Origin: GCA-002688135 sp964536565 | GTDB lineage: Bacteria > Patescibacteriota > Patescibacteriia > Magasanikbacterales > GCA-002688135 | Length of the DNA stretch: 27,822 nucleotides | Assembly: GCA_964536565.1 (NCBI GenBank) | Contig: CAZHXK010000006.1 | Coordinates: forward strand, 1 to 27,822 | Reading direction: 5' to 3' | Shown here: in pieces, positions 6,548 through 13,602 of the stretch | Numbering within the stretch: position 1 is the stretch's first letter | Layout: every line of letters starts with the position of its first letter | Program-made: the position numbers and the translations under genes | Notes under the pieces: generated by a model | The model's database searches: none | The model's input: the letters and a program-made list of their open reading frames with translations, nothing else | Told to the model about the DNA's origin: nothing

Positions 6548-6610
6548 ATTGTTTGATTTATGATCCAACTACGCAGTTCAGGTTAAACGCGCAGTGCATT
6601 GGTTTATGCG

Positions 6611-6632
6611 ATGGAGCCATCTCGCGGATTCG
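6611..6632 (-). repeat. tRNA-Thr fragment: T-arm 3' half, acceptor and CCA
   Basis: The 22 bases are identical to 6768-6789, the 3' end of the intact tRNA-Thr(UGU), including the encoded CCA. The likeness continues into the downstream flank (TATGC and ATTG on both sides), so flanking DNA was copied too. Confidence 0.8.
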
Positions 6633-6715
6633 CGTGTTCTAGTGAAGCGAGTGGAATATCAAGCTATCTTGTATTTCCGAGCGAAGCGCCGAACACCTTC
6701 GAGTTTACGAGAAGT

Positions 6716-6741
6716 ACCGCGGACCTACTGTTTAAATACAG
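6716..6741 (-). repeat. tRNA-Thr fragment: anticodon arm to T stem
   Basis: Nineteen bases (6716-6734) are identical to the anticodon 3' half, variable loop and T-stem 5' half of the intact tRNA-Thr; the match continues with a 1-base shorter anticodon loop to 6741. It stops exactly in the T loop, where 83 unrelated bases separate it from the fragment at 6611-6632. Confidence 0.8.
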
Positions 6742-6768
6742 CACGTCCGACTATCACATTGTATGCTA

Positions 6769-6844
6769 TGGAGCCATCTCGCGGATTCGAACCGCGGACC
6801 TACTGTTTACAAAACAGTTGCTCTACCAACTGAGCTAAGATGGC
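6769..6844 (-). tRNA. tRNA-Thr (UGU anticodon)
   Basis: A complete 76-base tRNA with encoded CCA. The acceptor stem GCCATCT/AGATGGC is perfect, the anticodon stem ACTGT/ACAGT carries loop TTTGTAA (anticodon TGT), and the T arm is CGCGG-TTCGAAT-CCGCG. It lies upstream of rpmG in the same direction and is flanked by three partial copies of itself. Confidence 0.97.
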
Positions 6845-6931
6845 GTATGTATTACACGCATGACTTCGAAATTTTGTACTGAACTCCTTCTTTATGCCGA
6901 GCTGTCTTTTTATGTGCCGGCTTCGCCTGGG

Positions 6932-6949
6932 CAACTGAGCTAAGATGGC
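6932..6949 (-). repeat. tRNA-Thr fragment: 5' acceptor and D-arm start
   Basis: Eighteen bases (GCCATCTTAGCTCAGTTG on the minus strand) are identical to the 5' end of the intact tRNA-Thr(UGU); the sequence then diverges completely inside the D loop. Confidence 0.8.
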
Positions 6950-7119
6950 TTTCGTTCATGAAACTCTACCATACACTGAACTACTCAATTATCTTGGACG
7001 CATTCCAACCTCATCATAGATCCTGCTGATGAAACTTCGTTGGGAACCAAGCCTGGTTTTCTGTGAACAAAAAAGCCTCCAAATTTACGGCAATAGTATA
7101 TGATGTTCCACGATTTTCG
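6950..7119. other. Intergenic stretch between the tRNA-Thr cluster and pgi
   Basis: No gene is visible. On the minus strand a T run (7067-7072) after a weak 3-bp stem may end the pgi transcript, and a small AACCA/TGGTT hairpin follows at about 7047-7061. I could not find a convincing promoter for the tRNA-Thr/rpmG unit. Confidence 0.5.
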
Positions 7120-8427
7120 TCAACTCGACAATAATACCCTTGTTTCTGACTTATAATCCTCAACACTGGGCTGATTAAAAGGGTTAACATTGAGCAATTT
7201 CCCCAGATACATCATTTCGCACATTTTGAACTGAAGGTATTGTCCGATCGTATACTCATTGATTTCAGGCATGTCGATCTCCATATACGGCTGATCATTT
7301 TTTTCGTATGCTTTCTTCACACCCCCGAAAATCGCAGCCATGATTTTTTTGTAACTCTTCCCTTGGATGTCTTTTACGAGGTTTGGGAATAACAATTCGG
7401 ATGGAACTTTTACTTGTGTCGGAAGCTGTTTTGCATACACAAATGTCGTAAGCTTATCTTGCGGCCCACCAAAGTATAGCTGTGCCATGGAATGCAGATC
7501 TGTTGATCCAACTGAAACTATCGGCGTGATCCCCTCTCTTACCTCAACACCATCCCTGGTTTCTCTTTTCCCTGTTGATTCTCCCATGAGCTGACGATAC
7601 CACTTACCAACCGATTCTAATTCTGGATTGAATACAAATGTATTGTTGATACGAATCCCTATCTCGCGATGCGCAAACGTGACCGCAGCTGATGTAAGCG
7701 CAGGATTATCTGATGAGGACAAGCAACGATCTCTCATATCCAGAGCACCTTTCAATACCGCATCAACATCAAGTCCGGCAGCACGAAGTGGAAATTGCCC
7801 AACTGCACTAAATACAGAGAATCGTCCGCCGACTTTTTCTGGGATAGCTAATCTGTCTATCCCCGCATCACCTGCTGCGTCCCACAACTTACTCCCCTCG
7901 TTTGTCGAAACCACAATGCGATCAGTGATATCCCCCATGTGTGTAGAGAGCGCGTGATTGAGTGTTTCGATATTACTTATTGTCTCTGCCGTCCCTCCAG
8001 ATTTTGTCACCACATTTATGAGGATTTGTTCGGGATCTGAAACCGCATCTTTTAAAAGTTCAGCAACATCCATCATAAGATGAGCAGATACCGTATCAAC
8101 GAATAATACTTTAGGTCGGACTGCGGAATATGGATCCACTGTTCCGATGATGGCTTCGTATATTGCTTTGGTGCCGAGATTTGACCCTCCAATCCCACAC
8201 ACGACAATGTAACGTAACTTACTCGATGCTTTCTTATTGACCATATCCGCGACATCTTGTTGAATACGCATATCACTCGCACAATTGAGTGATGCTTCGT
8301 CTTCATCATACCCACCACCATCCACAACACTCACACAGTGATTGATATATTCCCTTACGAATGCTGAGATCTTTTCTATGCGCTCGTCTGAGATAAGTAC
8401 ATGTTCTGTGTTGAGTGAGATGTTCAT
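7120..8427 (-). CDS. pgi: Glucose-6-phosphate isomerase
   Basis: The 435-aa protein interconverts glucose-6-phosphate and fructose-6-phosphate in the cytoplasm. The SIS fold is clear: YIVVCGIGGSNLGTKAIYEA near residue 75, NVVTKSGGTAETISN near 140, the signature GGRFSVFSAVGQFPL near 200, and the catalytic-Glu segment LMGESTGKR near 280, then KQLPTQVKVPSELLFPN near 340. The length fits the shorter bacterial and archaeal-like class (about 440 aa). It has TGA as its stop codon, showing a standard code. It is alone on its transcript, between a terminator upstream (8459-8490) and a T-run downstream. With tpiA nearby it points to a working lower or bypass glycolysis. No obvious missing catalytic residue. 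Confidence 0.96.
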   Translation of the reverse strand: MNISLNTEHVLISDERIEKISAFVREYINHCVSVVDGGGYDEDEASLNCASDMRIQQDVADMVNKKASSKLRYIVVCGIGGSNLGTKAIYEAIIGTVDPYSAVRPKVLFVDTVSAHLMMDVAELLKDAVSDPEQILINVVTKSGGTAETISNIETLNHALSTHMGDITDRIVVSTNEGSKLWDAAGDAGIDRLAIPEKVGGRFSVFSAVGQFPLRAAGLDVDAVLKGALDMRDRCLSSSDNPALTSAAVTFAHREIGIRINNTFVFNPELESVGKWYRQLMGESTGKRETRDGVEVREGITPIVSVGSTDLHSMAQLYFGGPQDKLTTFVYAKQLPTQVKVPSELLFPNLVKDIQGKSYKKIMAAIFGGVKKAYEKNDQPYMEIDMPEINEYTIGQYLQFKMCEMMYLGKLLNVNPFNQPSVEDYKSETRVLLSS

Positions 8428-8458
8428 ATATACGAGGATAATTGAATTATTAGTATAA

Positions 8459-8490
8459 CAAAAAAACCGCGCACCACATAGGTACGCGGT
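8459..8490 (-). terminator. Terminator of the frameshifted orphan gene
   Basis: ACCGCG pairs with CGCGGT, continued by ACC/GGT after a T-G wobble, and the minus strand then has seven T. It starts about 20 bases after the gene's stop at 8511. Confidence 0.88.
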
Positions 8491-8510
8491 AGACCGTAGT
8501 CTTTACTTGA

Positions 8511-9198
8511 TTAGCCCATGCCGAGGATGCGCTTGGCCTGCTTCCAGTTCACACGAGCGAACTGACCCGAAGGCGCTTTTAGCAGCGCTGGCGGGATCGG
8601 CTTAACGCTGTGATCCCGGAAGTTCTTCCAGAGATTCGCGAGAATCAACAGAAGGCTTGATTTGTCATCATCAGACCACCCAGCGAATCCGGATGTGCTG
8701 TGAGACGACACAGTTGCCCTCAGATCGAGAGTCATCTGCGTGATCATCGCAGCCGTCGGGCGATCGGACAATGCGTCCAGTAGCGTTTGCGCCTCTGCAA
8801 TCACCCTGGTCGCGTCGTCGGACGTTGCGGCTGCACCACCCTGCTCAGGATCACTGATGAACACCTCGAACTCTTCTTCAAAGTCAGGAGCACTTTCGAG
8901 ACCTGCACCACCGCGATAGCCACCCCCCCATAGATTCGAGGCCGCCACCGAAGGATTCGAGACCTCCACCAAGGAGCTCTGGCCGAGAAATCCCCTTCGT
9001 GCCGCCAGCACGAGTTGCGCTGCCAAGGAACCGACTCGTACGACGAGTACTACCACCACGACGTCGCGAGCTTGATCCAATCGTTGGAGCACCTCTGAAC
9101 GATTCATTTTGCCGACCAGAAGATCCAGCATATAGACCGAATTCGGCCCTAGCAATATCGTCGTTACCATCGATATCCCGACCCTGAGGAGTCAACAC
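8511..9198 (-). CDS. GC-rich orphan protein, apparently frameshifted at a G7 run
   Basis: Two overlapping frames make sense only as one protein. The upstream frame (from about 9198, or 9277 if a second shift in an A6 run is allowed) reads VTVDIPVLTPQGRDIDG and a Gly/Ser/Arg-rich linker ending GGGLESFGGGLESMGG. The downstream frame continues GGYRGGAGLESAPDFEEEFEVF and a folded helical domain to the stop at 8511. The repeated GGGLES unit runs straight across the switch point, a run of seven C on the plus strand (8932-8938), so a one-base indel there is the likely cause. The C-terminal domain (about 130 residues) contains WSDDDKSSLLLILANLWKNFRDH. No known family is recognised. It has no visible promoter after the tRNA-Tyr terminator, so it may be decaying, or the indel is a sequencing error. 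Confidence 0.6.
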
Positions 9199-9319
9199 CG
9201 GAATATCAACCGTAACTGGCTTTCCTCCAGGCAGCGTCGCTCGTTCGGACGTAAAAACAGGTTTTTTCGTCTCTCATTCCGCTCCGCTGTACGAACCAGA
9301 GGTCCGTCCCCTGCCCCAG

Positions 9320-9356
9320 CTAATAAAAAAATACCCACCTTACGGTGAGTATTTTT
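9320..9356 (-). terminator. Terminator of tRNA-Tyr
   Basis: On the minus strand ATACTCACC pairs with GGTGGGTAT (one U-G pair) around loop GTAA, followed by a run of seven T. It begins right after the tRNA 3' end. Confidence 0.85.
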
Positions 9357-9358
9357 TA

Positions 9359-9440
9359 TGGGCCGGGGAGGGTTCGAACCCCCGAAGGCGAAGCCAGCAG
9401 GTTTACAGCCTGCCCCAGTTGACCACTTTGGTACCGACCC
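9359..9440 (-). tRNA. tRNA-Tyr (GUA anticodon)
   Basis: An 82-base class II tRNA with a long variable arm. The acceptor GGGTCGG/CCGGCCC has one U-G pair, the anticodon stem GCAGG/CCTGC has loop CTGTAAA (anticodon GTA), and the T arm is GGGGG-TTCGAAC-CCTCC. The 3' CCA is not encoded. It has its own promoter (9454-9482) and terminator (9320-9356), so it is monocistronic. Confidence 0.95.
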
Positions 9441-9453
9441 TAATTGTGACAAT

Positions 9454-9482
9454 AGTATAATTCCGAACGTGATTCATGTCAA
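9454..9482 (-). promoter_or_regulatory. Promoter of tRNA-Tyr
   Basis: On the minus strand TTGACA (9477-9482), a 17-base spacer and TATACT (9454-9459) lie 14 bases upstream of the mature tRNA 5' end. Confidence 0.88.
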
Positions 9483-9483
9483 C

Positions 9484-9515
9484 AATCAAAAAGCTCCTTT
9501 TGGAGCTTTTTGATT
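9484..9515. terminator. Terminator of the DsbA-like gene
   Basis: A 14-bp perfect stem (9484-9497 with 9502-9515, loop TTTT) containing A and T runs on its two arms acts on both strands. It stops transcription from the DsbA-like gene before the tRNA-Tyr promoter. Confidence 0.85.
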
Positions 9516-9545
9516 GAATAGACTTCAATCTGCTTTTTGCTCAGT

Positions 9546-10325
9546 CTAGAGCAATGAATCGATAATACTCTTAAACTGCTCCAATGGCACTGCGCCATTT
9601 ACTGGAATCTGCTGATCACCAGCAATAATCACGTTGTATGGAGTTCCTGTTCCTCCTGCCGAAACTGCATTTTGTGAGTCGTTATCAACTACGTCCGAAT
9701 AATCACCATTTGTGAGACACGACTCAAACTTTGCAGTATTAAGACCGAGGTTTCCCGCAACAGCCGAGAGTTCTGCATCTGTACCCCCTTCATCCCCTGC
9801 GAAAATTGCATCCGCGTATGCCCAGAATGAATCTTCTCCACCAAGCCCTCCCGCACACTCAGCCGCGTTCGCCTTCTTCACCGCATCTGGGTGAAGTTGT
9901 GTGAGTGGGAAATGTCGGTATACCCAGTTTACCTGTCCGTCATACTGAGCGATCAACTGGTTCATAGTGTCGTGATGACGCTGACAGAATGGACAGTCGA
10001 AGTCTGAGAACTCTACAATAGTAATTGGTGCGTTTGCATCTCCACGAACCCAGTCGTCTTCTGAAAGTGTAAGTGAGATTTGTGTACCTCCATTTGGTGC
10101 TGCATGCGTAGGCGATGGATTCACGCTTGGGTTATTATTTGCTTGTACCGAACGCCCGCTGTTTCCTCCGCTTGTGAGAAATACACCCAACAAAACGAAG
10201 AAACCTACTACAAAAAATCCTGCAACTCCCGAACCAAGTCCAAAAAAGAATGAGTTCTTTGAGCCGATCTTATCAAAGACATCCTTCTTTCCACTTTTGT
10301 CCGAGCTGTGCTGATAATCACTCAT
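9546..10325 (-). CDS. DsbA-like thiol-disulfide oxidoreductase, membrane-anchored
   Basis: I place the start at the ATG at 10323-10325 (MSDYQHSSDKSGKK), giving 259 aa; a start 57 bases earlier is possible but adds an unlikely N-terminus. One membrane helix (about residues 29-51) is followed by a Ser/Asn/Pro-rich linker and a thioredoxin-like domain with the active site FSDFDCPFCQRHH (Cys111 and Cys114). Later GTGTPYNVII supplies the cis-Pro loop. This is the DsbA/Com1-like DSBA family (PF01323/PF13462 type), which oxidises or isomerises disulfides in exported proteins. It should act on the outer face of the membrane. No DsbB or VKOR partner is in the window. The gene is followed by a strong terminator. 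A GTGTG/CACAC inverted repeat lies upstream at about 10361-10380. Confidence 0.93.
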   Translation of the reverse strand: MSDYQHSSDKSGKKDVFDKIGSKNSFFFGLGSGVAGFFVVGFFVLLGVFLTSGGNSGRSVQANNNPSVNPSPTHAAPNGGTQISLTLSEDDWVRGDANAPITIVEFSDFDCPFCQRHHDTMNQLIAQYDGQVNWVYRHFPLTQLHPDAVKKANAAECAGGLGGEDSFWAYADAIFAGDEGGTDAELSAVAGNLGLNTAKFESCLTNGDYSDVVDNDSQNAVSAGGTGTPYNVIIAGDQQIPVNGAVPLEQFKSIIDSLL

Positions 10326-10443
10326 AGAGTTGATTTTTAAGTAAATGCTTAATTTAAAGTGTGTATAGTTTAGCACACTCATGCATGCTTTCTATAATTA
10401 TGTTGTGTGGATAAAAATCAACACCATATCACGTGTTTTTAGC

Positions 10444-10468
10444 AAAAAAATAAATCCCTTGCGAGATT
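10444..10468 (-). terminator. Terminator after tRNA-Thr(GGU)
   Basis: On the minus strand AATCTC pairs with GGGATT (one U-G pair) around a GCAA tetraloop, followed by TATTTTTTT. Confidence 0.75.
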
Positions 10469-10472
10469 ATCA

Positions 10473-10548
10473 TGGAGCCACGATCGGGAGTCGAACCCGA
10501 GACCTTTTGCTTACCATGCAAACGCTCTACCAACTGAGCTATCGCGGC
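10473..10548 (-). tRNA. tRNA-Thr (GGU anticodon)
   Basis: A 76-base tRNA with encoded CCA. Acceptor GCCGCGA/TCGTGGC has one G-U pair, anticodon stem TTTGC/GCAAA carries loop ATGGTAA (anticodon GGT), and the T arm is CTCGGG-TTCGACT-CCCGA-like. Position 32 is A, slightly unusual. It lies 24 bases after the TPR gene and is probably cut from the same transcript. It shares only the general tRNA pattern with tRNA-Thr(UGU) at 6769. Confidence 0.95.
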
Positions 10549-10572
10549 CTGATTTTCAACCAGAACAACAGA

Positions 10573-11463
10573 CTATAGTTCCTCGATCGTTCTTCTAATT
10601 TCATCCAACTTCTTATTTTCAGGGTTTGCTATTTTGAGTTGATCGTACGCTGCTTGTGCTAGTTCTTTATTTTTTAGAAGAACTGCTGTTTTTAAATACG
10701 CGTCAAGGTATTTTGGGTTTAATGGTTCTAGTGATACTGCACGTTCATAACTTCGCAATGCATATAACCCCTTACCCATTTTTTCGTATGCATTTCCTAG
10801 GTCAAAGTGACGAAGTGCAATGTTATTATCGATTTCTACTGCGCGTTTAAAATGTGCGATAGCATTTTTCCAATCTTCTTGCTCTACCGCAATCATCCCC
10901 AATCTGTTGTGTGCGCGACCATCTTTTTCATCCAACTTCACGATGAATAAATATGTTTGCTTTGCTTCATCCCACTGTTTTTTTGCAAAATATAATCGCC
11001 CTAACCCACGATAAGCCTCTACCGTACGTGGTGCAAACCGAATAACCTCAATATATTTTTGCTCTGATTCACGAAAATTCTGCATCAATAACTGTGTCTG
11101 TGCATCTTTTAAAAGCGCAGCGATAGCTTCCGGTGGTGGAGTCTTTTTAGGTTTCTTGTTTTTCTTTGCACGAGATTTTGCGTGCTGGACATATGTCTTC
11201 TGTACTTTTTCTCTAAACTGTTTTTGTGATTTTTTCCACAGCGCCTGCATAGGCTTTGAAGCCTCTTTTAGCTTAGCAGCGGTTTTTTTCATTGATCGGA
11301 GATACTGCTCCTCGATAATTGCTTTTTTCTTTTGTGAGTGCACTTCTTGCGGAAGCTTATCAACATCGAGTAATGCAATTTGAGGAAATCGACGAATCAG
11401 AACAACCGATGCAATGACGGCACCTACAACAATGAGTATAAATGGAAGAATAGTAAATGGCAT
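10573..11463 (-). CDS. Membrane-anchored TPR-repeat protein
   Basis: The 296-aa protein has an N-terminal membrane helix (PFILIVVGAVIASVVLI, about residues 7-23), a basic, Lys-rich coiled region (about 40-110) ending in a KKNKKPKKTPPP linker, and four or five tetratricopeptide repeats (about 112-290), for example YRGLGRLYFAKKQWDEAKQ, HNRLGMIAVEQEDWKNAIAH and HFDLGNAYEKMGKGLYALRS. TPR domains hold protein partners and have no enzyme activity. The short N-terminus before the helix suggests the repeats are in the cytoplasm, but orientation is uncertain. It starts 6 bases after the tpiA stop, so it is in the tpiA operon. Confidence 0.9.
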   Translation of the reverse strand: MPFTILPFILIVVGAVIASVVLIRRFPQIALLDVDKLPQEVHSQKKKAIIEEQYLRSMKKTAAKLKEASKPMQALWKKSQKQFREKVQKTYVQHAKSRAKKNKKPKKTPPPEAIAALLKDAQTQLLMQNFRESEQKYIEVIRFAPRTVEAYRGLGRLYFAKKQWDEAKQTYLFIVKLDEKDGRAHNRLGMIAVEQEDWKNAIAHFKRAVEIDNNIALRHFDLGNAYEKMGKGLYALRSYERAVSLEPLNPKYLDAYLKTAVLLKNKELAQAAYDQLKIANPENKKLDEIRRTIEEL

Positions 11464-11469
11464 GTGAAA

Positions 11470-12174
11470 TTATGACAACATAGCCTGCAAACTATCAAGT
11501 TTAGTTGATGCCGAACCAACGAGCACTCCATCGCATGATTCCAACTCTACGAATGATGTAATGTTTTCTGGCTTTACAGAACCTCCATATAACACGGGAG
11601 TCAATTTGATTTCTTTGATAAACGACAACATGCGTTCTGCATCTTCTGGATGACATGATTCCCCTACTCCACCTTTACTAATAGCCCACCGGGGTTCATA
11701 TGCAATAATCAGAGCTGCTCCCATGAGTGCTTGTGAAATTCCTTTTGTAACCTGTTCACGAACACGATCCTGTGCTTTTCCTGCATCACGTTCTTCCTTG
11801 GTTTCTCCTACACACAGAATTGGTGTGAGTTGCGCAGCCTGTACGGCCGCAACTTTTTTCGCAATAACGTCATCAGTTTCGCGCGCGAGCGCTCGTCTTT
11901 CAGAATGACCAACAATAACATGTGTCACACCGATCTCTTTTAAATCTTGAGTTGATACCATCCCCGTGATTGCGCCTTCCGTCTCGTAAAACGCGTCCTG
12001 CGCAGCAAGCATATGTGAACCAGGATGTGCCGCAATCTGATCGAGTGCTAAATGATTTGGAGCAACAACAACATCAAAACCTTCTGATGATACTTTTGCT
12101 AACTCCAACCACAATGACACCGACTCTGATGTCGTGAGATATCGTTTCCAATTTGCTACGAACAGTTTTTTCAT
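11470..12174 (-). CDS. tpiA: Triosephosphate isomerase
   Basis: The 234-aa protein carries all catalytic elements: Asn8 and Lys10 in VANWKRY, His90 in VIVGHSERR, and Glu160 in IAYEPRWAIS, plus the phosphate-binding loop LYGGSVKPENI and GVLVGSAS near the end. It interconverts dihydroxyacetone phosphate and glyceraldehyde-3-phosphate. It is somewhat shorter than the usual 250 aa and varies at well-kept spots: the loop-6 region reads PRWAISKGGVGE instead of the usual PVWAIGTG. That resembles divergent archaeal-like or CPR forms. It is followed at 6 bases by the TPR gene. No Shine-Dalgarno is seen before the ATG, and the 155-base upstream stretch (12175-12329) shows no clear promoter. Confidence 0.95.
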   Translation of the reverse strand: MKKLFVANWKRYLTTSESVSLWLELAKVSSEGFDVVVAPNHLALDQIAAHPGSHMLAAQDAFYETEGAITGMVSTQDLKEIGVTHVIVGHSERRALARETDDVIAKKVAAVQAAQLTPILCVGETKEERDAGKAQDRVREQVTKGISQALMGAALIIAYEPRWAISKGGVGESCHPEDAERMLSFIKEIKLTPVLYGGSVKPENITSFVELESCDGVLVGSASTKLDSLQAMLS

Positions 12175-12329
12175 ATTGTGCGAATGTGATCCAGTAATCT
12201 CATTATTCAGATTTGATACTCACGTCACGATAAAAAATTGGATGTGTGAGGATGAGATGTGAGTGCATCGTTGATGAGCTTTGATATTTTTTGCGTGATG
12301 TAGCTATTAAAGATAAATAACGACTATTG

Positions 12330-13601
12330 CTAGACCGAATTCTGGATTGCTTCTGTGAATACACTATCATCCTTAAACGGTCCAATTGTTGCTACCTTCA
12401 TCTTATCAAATTGTATCACTTCCTGCGCAACTTCTAGGATATTGTCAAGTGTCACCTCATCGAGTTTAGCGAGCTGTTCTTCTGGTGTATCCATGATACC
12501 CTTCAGTGACCACTGATGCGCATACCACTCTGCCAGCGAACTTGAGTTCTCCAAAGAAAGCATGACTCGTCCTCGTAAATTCTGTTTTGCTTGCGCTAAT
12601 TCTTCTTCCGTAACACCGTTTTCCTGAATCTTTTTTAACTCACCAATAATTGCCTTGAGTGCATCTCCACTTTTTTCAGGAAGCAATCCCACCTTTACCG
12701 AGAATGCACCCGTTTCGTGATATGGACTCACATCTGATCGAACGACATATGCCAAACCGCGACGCTCTCGAATTTCAATGAAAAGTCGTGACGACATTGT
12801 TCCACCTAAAATGACATGCAAAAGTTTTAATGCGTATAGTTTTTTGTCTGTGTACGAGTAAGCTGGAAATCCTACCATCATGACCGCCTGTTCTGTATCT
12901 TTCCACTTAACAGCAACCTGAGGAGACTCAACAAACTCATGCTTAATATAGTCAATATCTTGTGAAGCCTCACGCTCTGCTCCGCCAAAGTAATGTTCTG
13001 CACGCTCTGAAATGTTGTCTGGTGTGTTTCCTGCAACCACAACTGTCATTTGATCTGGTGTGTAGAATCGATCTCGGAATCCCACCATCTGTTCGCGTGT
13101 GAACTTATGAATGATTTTATCTGTTCCACCAATCTTCCACCCGAGCGGTGATCCTGAAAACAACTGCTCCTCGAGGAATTCTTCAATATCACGCATTGGA
13201 TTGTCTTCGTACATGTGCAACTCCTCCGCAATGACACCCTTCTCTCTTTCGATTTCCTCTGCATCAAAAACTGAATTCCATAACATGTCTGAAACAATGT
13301 CGAGCGCGGTTTCTAGTTTGGTTGCATCAATCCGCACGTAGTAACCTGTATAATCTTTTGATGTGTATGCATTGTATTCTGCACCCAGCCCATCAAGCTC
13401 TTTTGAAATGTCTAATGTTGTGGGACGTTTTTTTGTTCCCTTGAACATCATGTGTTCAATGAAGTGAGAAATACCATTGAGTTCCTGTGTTTCATATCGT
13501 GACCCAACAGGAAACATCACAAGTACTGTAACGGCCTGCGTGTTTGCGTTTGGGATCGTAATGAGTGTCGATTGATTCTGTAGTTCTGATTTCTTGAACA
13601 T
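12330..13601 (-). CDS. M16 family zinc peptidase
   Basis: The 423-aa protein is a processing-peptidase-like inverzincin. The inverted zinc motif HFIEH (His46, Glu49, His50) is intact, and the third ligand is Glu126 or Glu127 in GVIAEELHMYEDNP. The N-terminal active domain and the C-terminal domain, with GFPAYSYTD and RLFIEIRERRGLAYVV, have the usual size for a single-unit bacterial M16 (about 420 aa). No signal peptide is visible, so it should be cytoplasmic or exported by an unusual route. It starts 1 base after the glycyl-tRNA synthetase stop, making frr - glyS - M16 one operon. M16 genes of this type usually degrade peptides or process precursors; the substrate is unknown. Confidence 0.95.
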   Translation of the reverse strand: MFKKSELQNQSTLITIPNANTQAVTVLVMFPVGSRYETQELNGISHFIEHMMFKGTKKRPTTLDISKELDGLGAEYNAYTSKDYTGYYVRIDATKLETALDIVSDMLWNSVFDAEEIEREKGVIAEELHMYEDNPMRDIEEFLEEQLFSGSPLGWKIGGTDKIIHKFTREQMVGFRDRFYTPDQMTVVVAGNTPDNISERAEHYFGGAEREASQDIDYIKHEFVESPQVAVKWKDTEQAVMMVGFPAYSYTDKKLYALKLLHVILGGTMSSRLFIEIRERRGLAYVVRSDVSPYHETGAFSVKVGLLPEKSGDALKAIIGELKKIQENGVTEEELAQAKQNLRGRVMLSLENSSSLAEWYAHQWSLKGIMDTPEEQLAKLDEVTLDNILEVAQEVIQFDKMKVATIGPFKDDSVFTEAIQNSV

Positions 13602-13602
13602 A

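Noticed and set aside
6594..6838. Two 79-aa ORFs over the tRNA-Thr region
   Set aside because: They are antisense to the tRNA and its fragments, and their repeated peptides come from the duplicated tRNA sequence.
6611..6844. Attachment site pair of an integrated element at tRNA-Thr
   Set aside because: The copies of the tRNA 3' end are only about 160 bases apart, with no integrase or element genes between them, and other tRNA parts are copied as well. Simple att sites do not explain the pattern.
8941..9170. Reading the frame MVTTILLGPNSVYM... as the true N-terminus of the 8511 gene
   Set aside because: The other frame keeps the GGGLES repeat and continues it in register after the G run, so this part is a shadow.
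9192..9452. 86-aa ORF across the tRNA-Tyr gene
   Set aside because: It runs through a complete tRNA gene and its terminator, so coding is unlikely.
12175..12329. Possible small ORF or regulatory RNA upstream of tpiA
   Set aside because: Only a 60-aa shadow frame without a ribosome binding site and no convincing hairpin or promoter were found.
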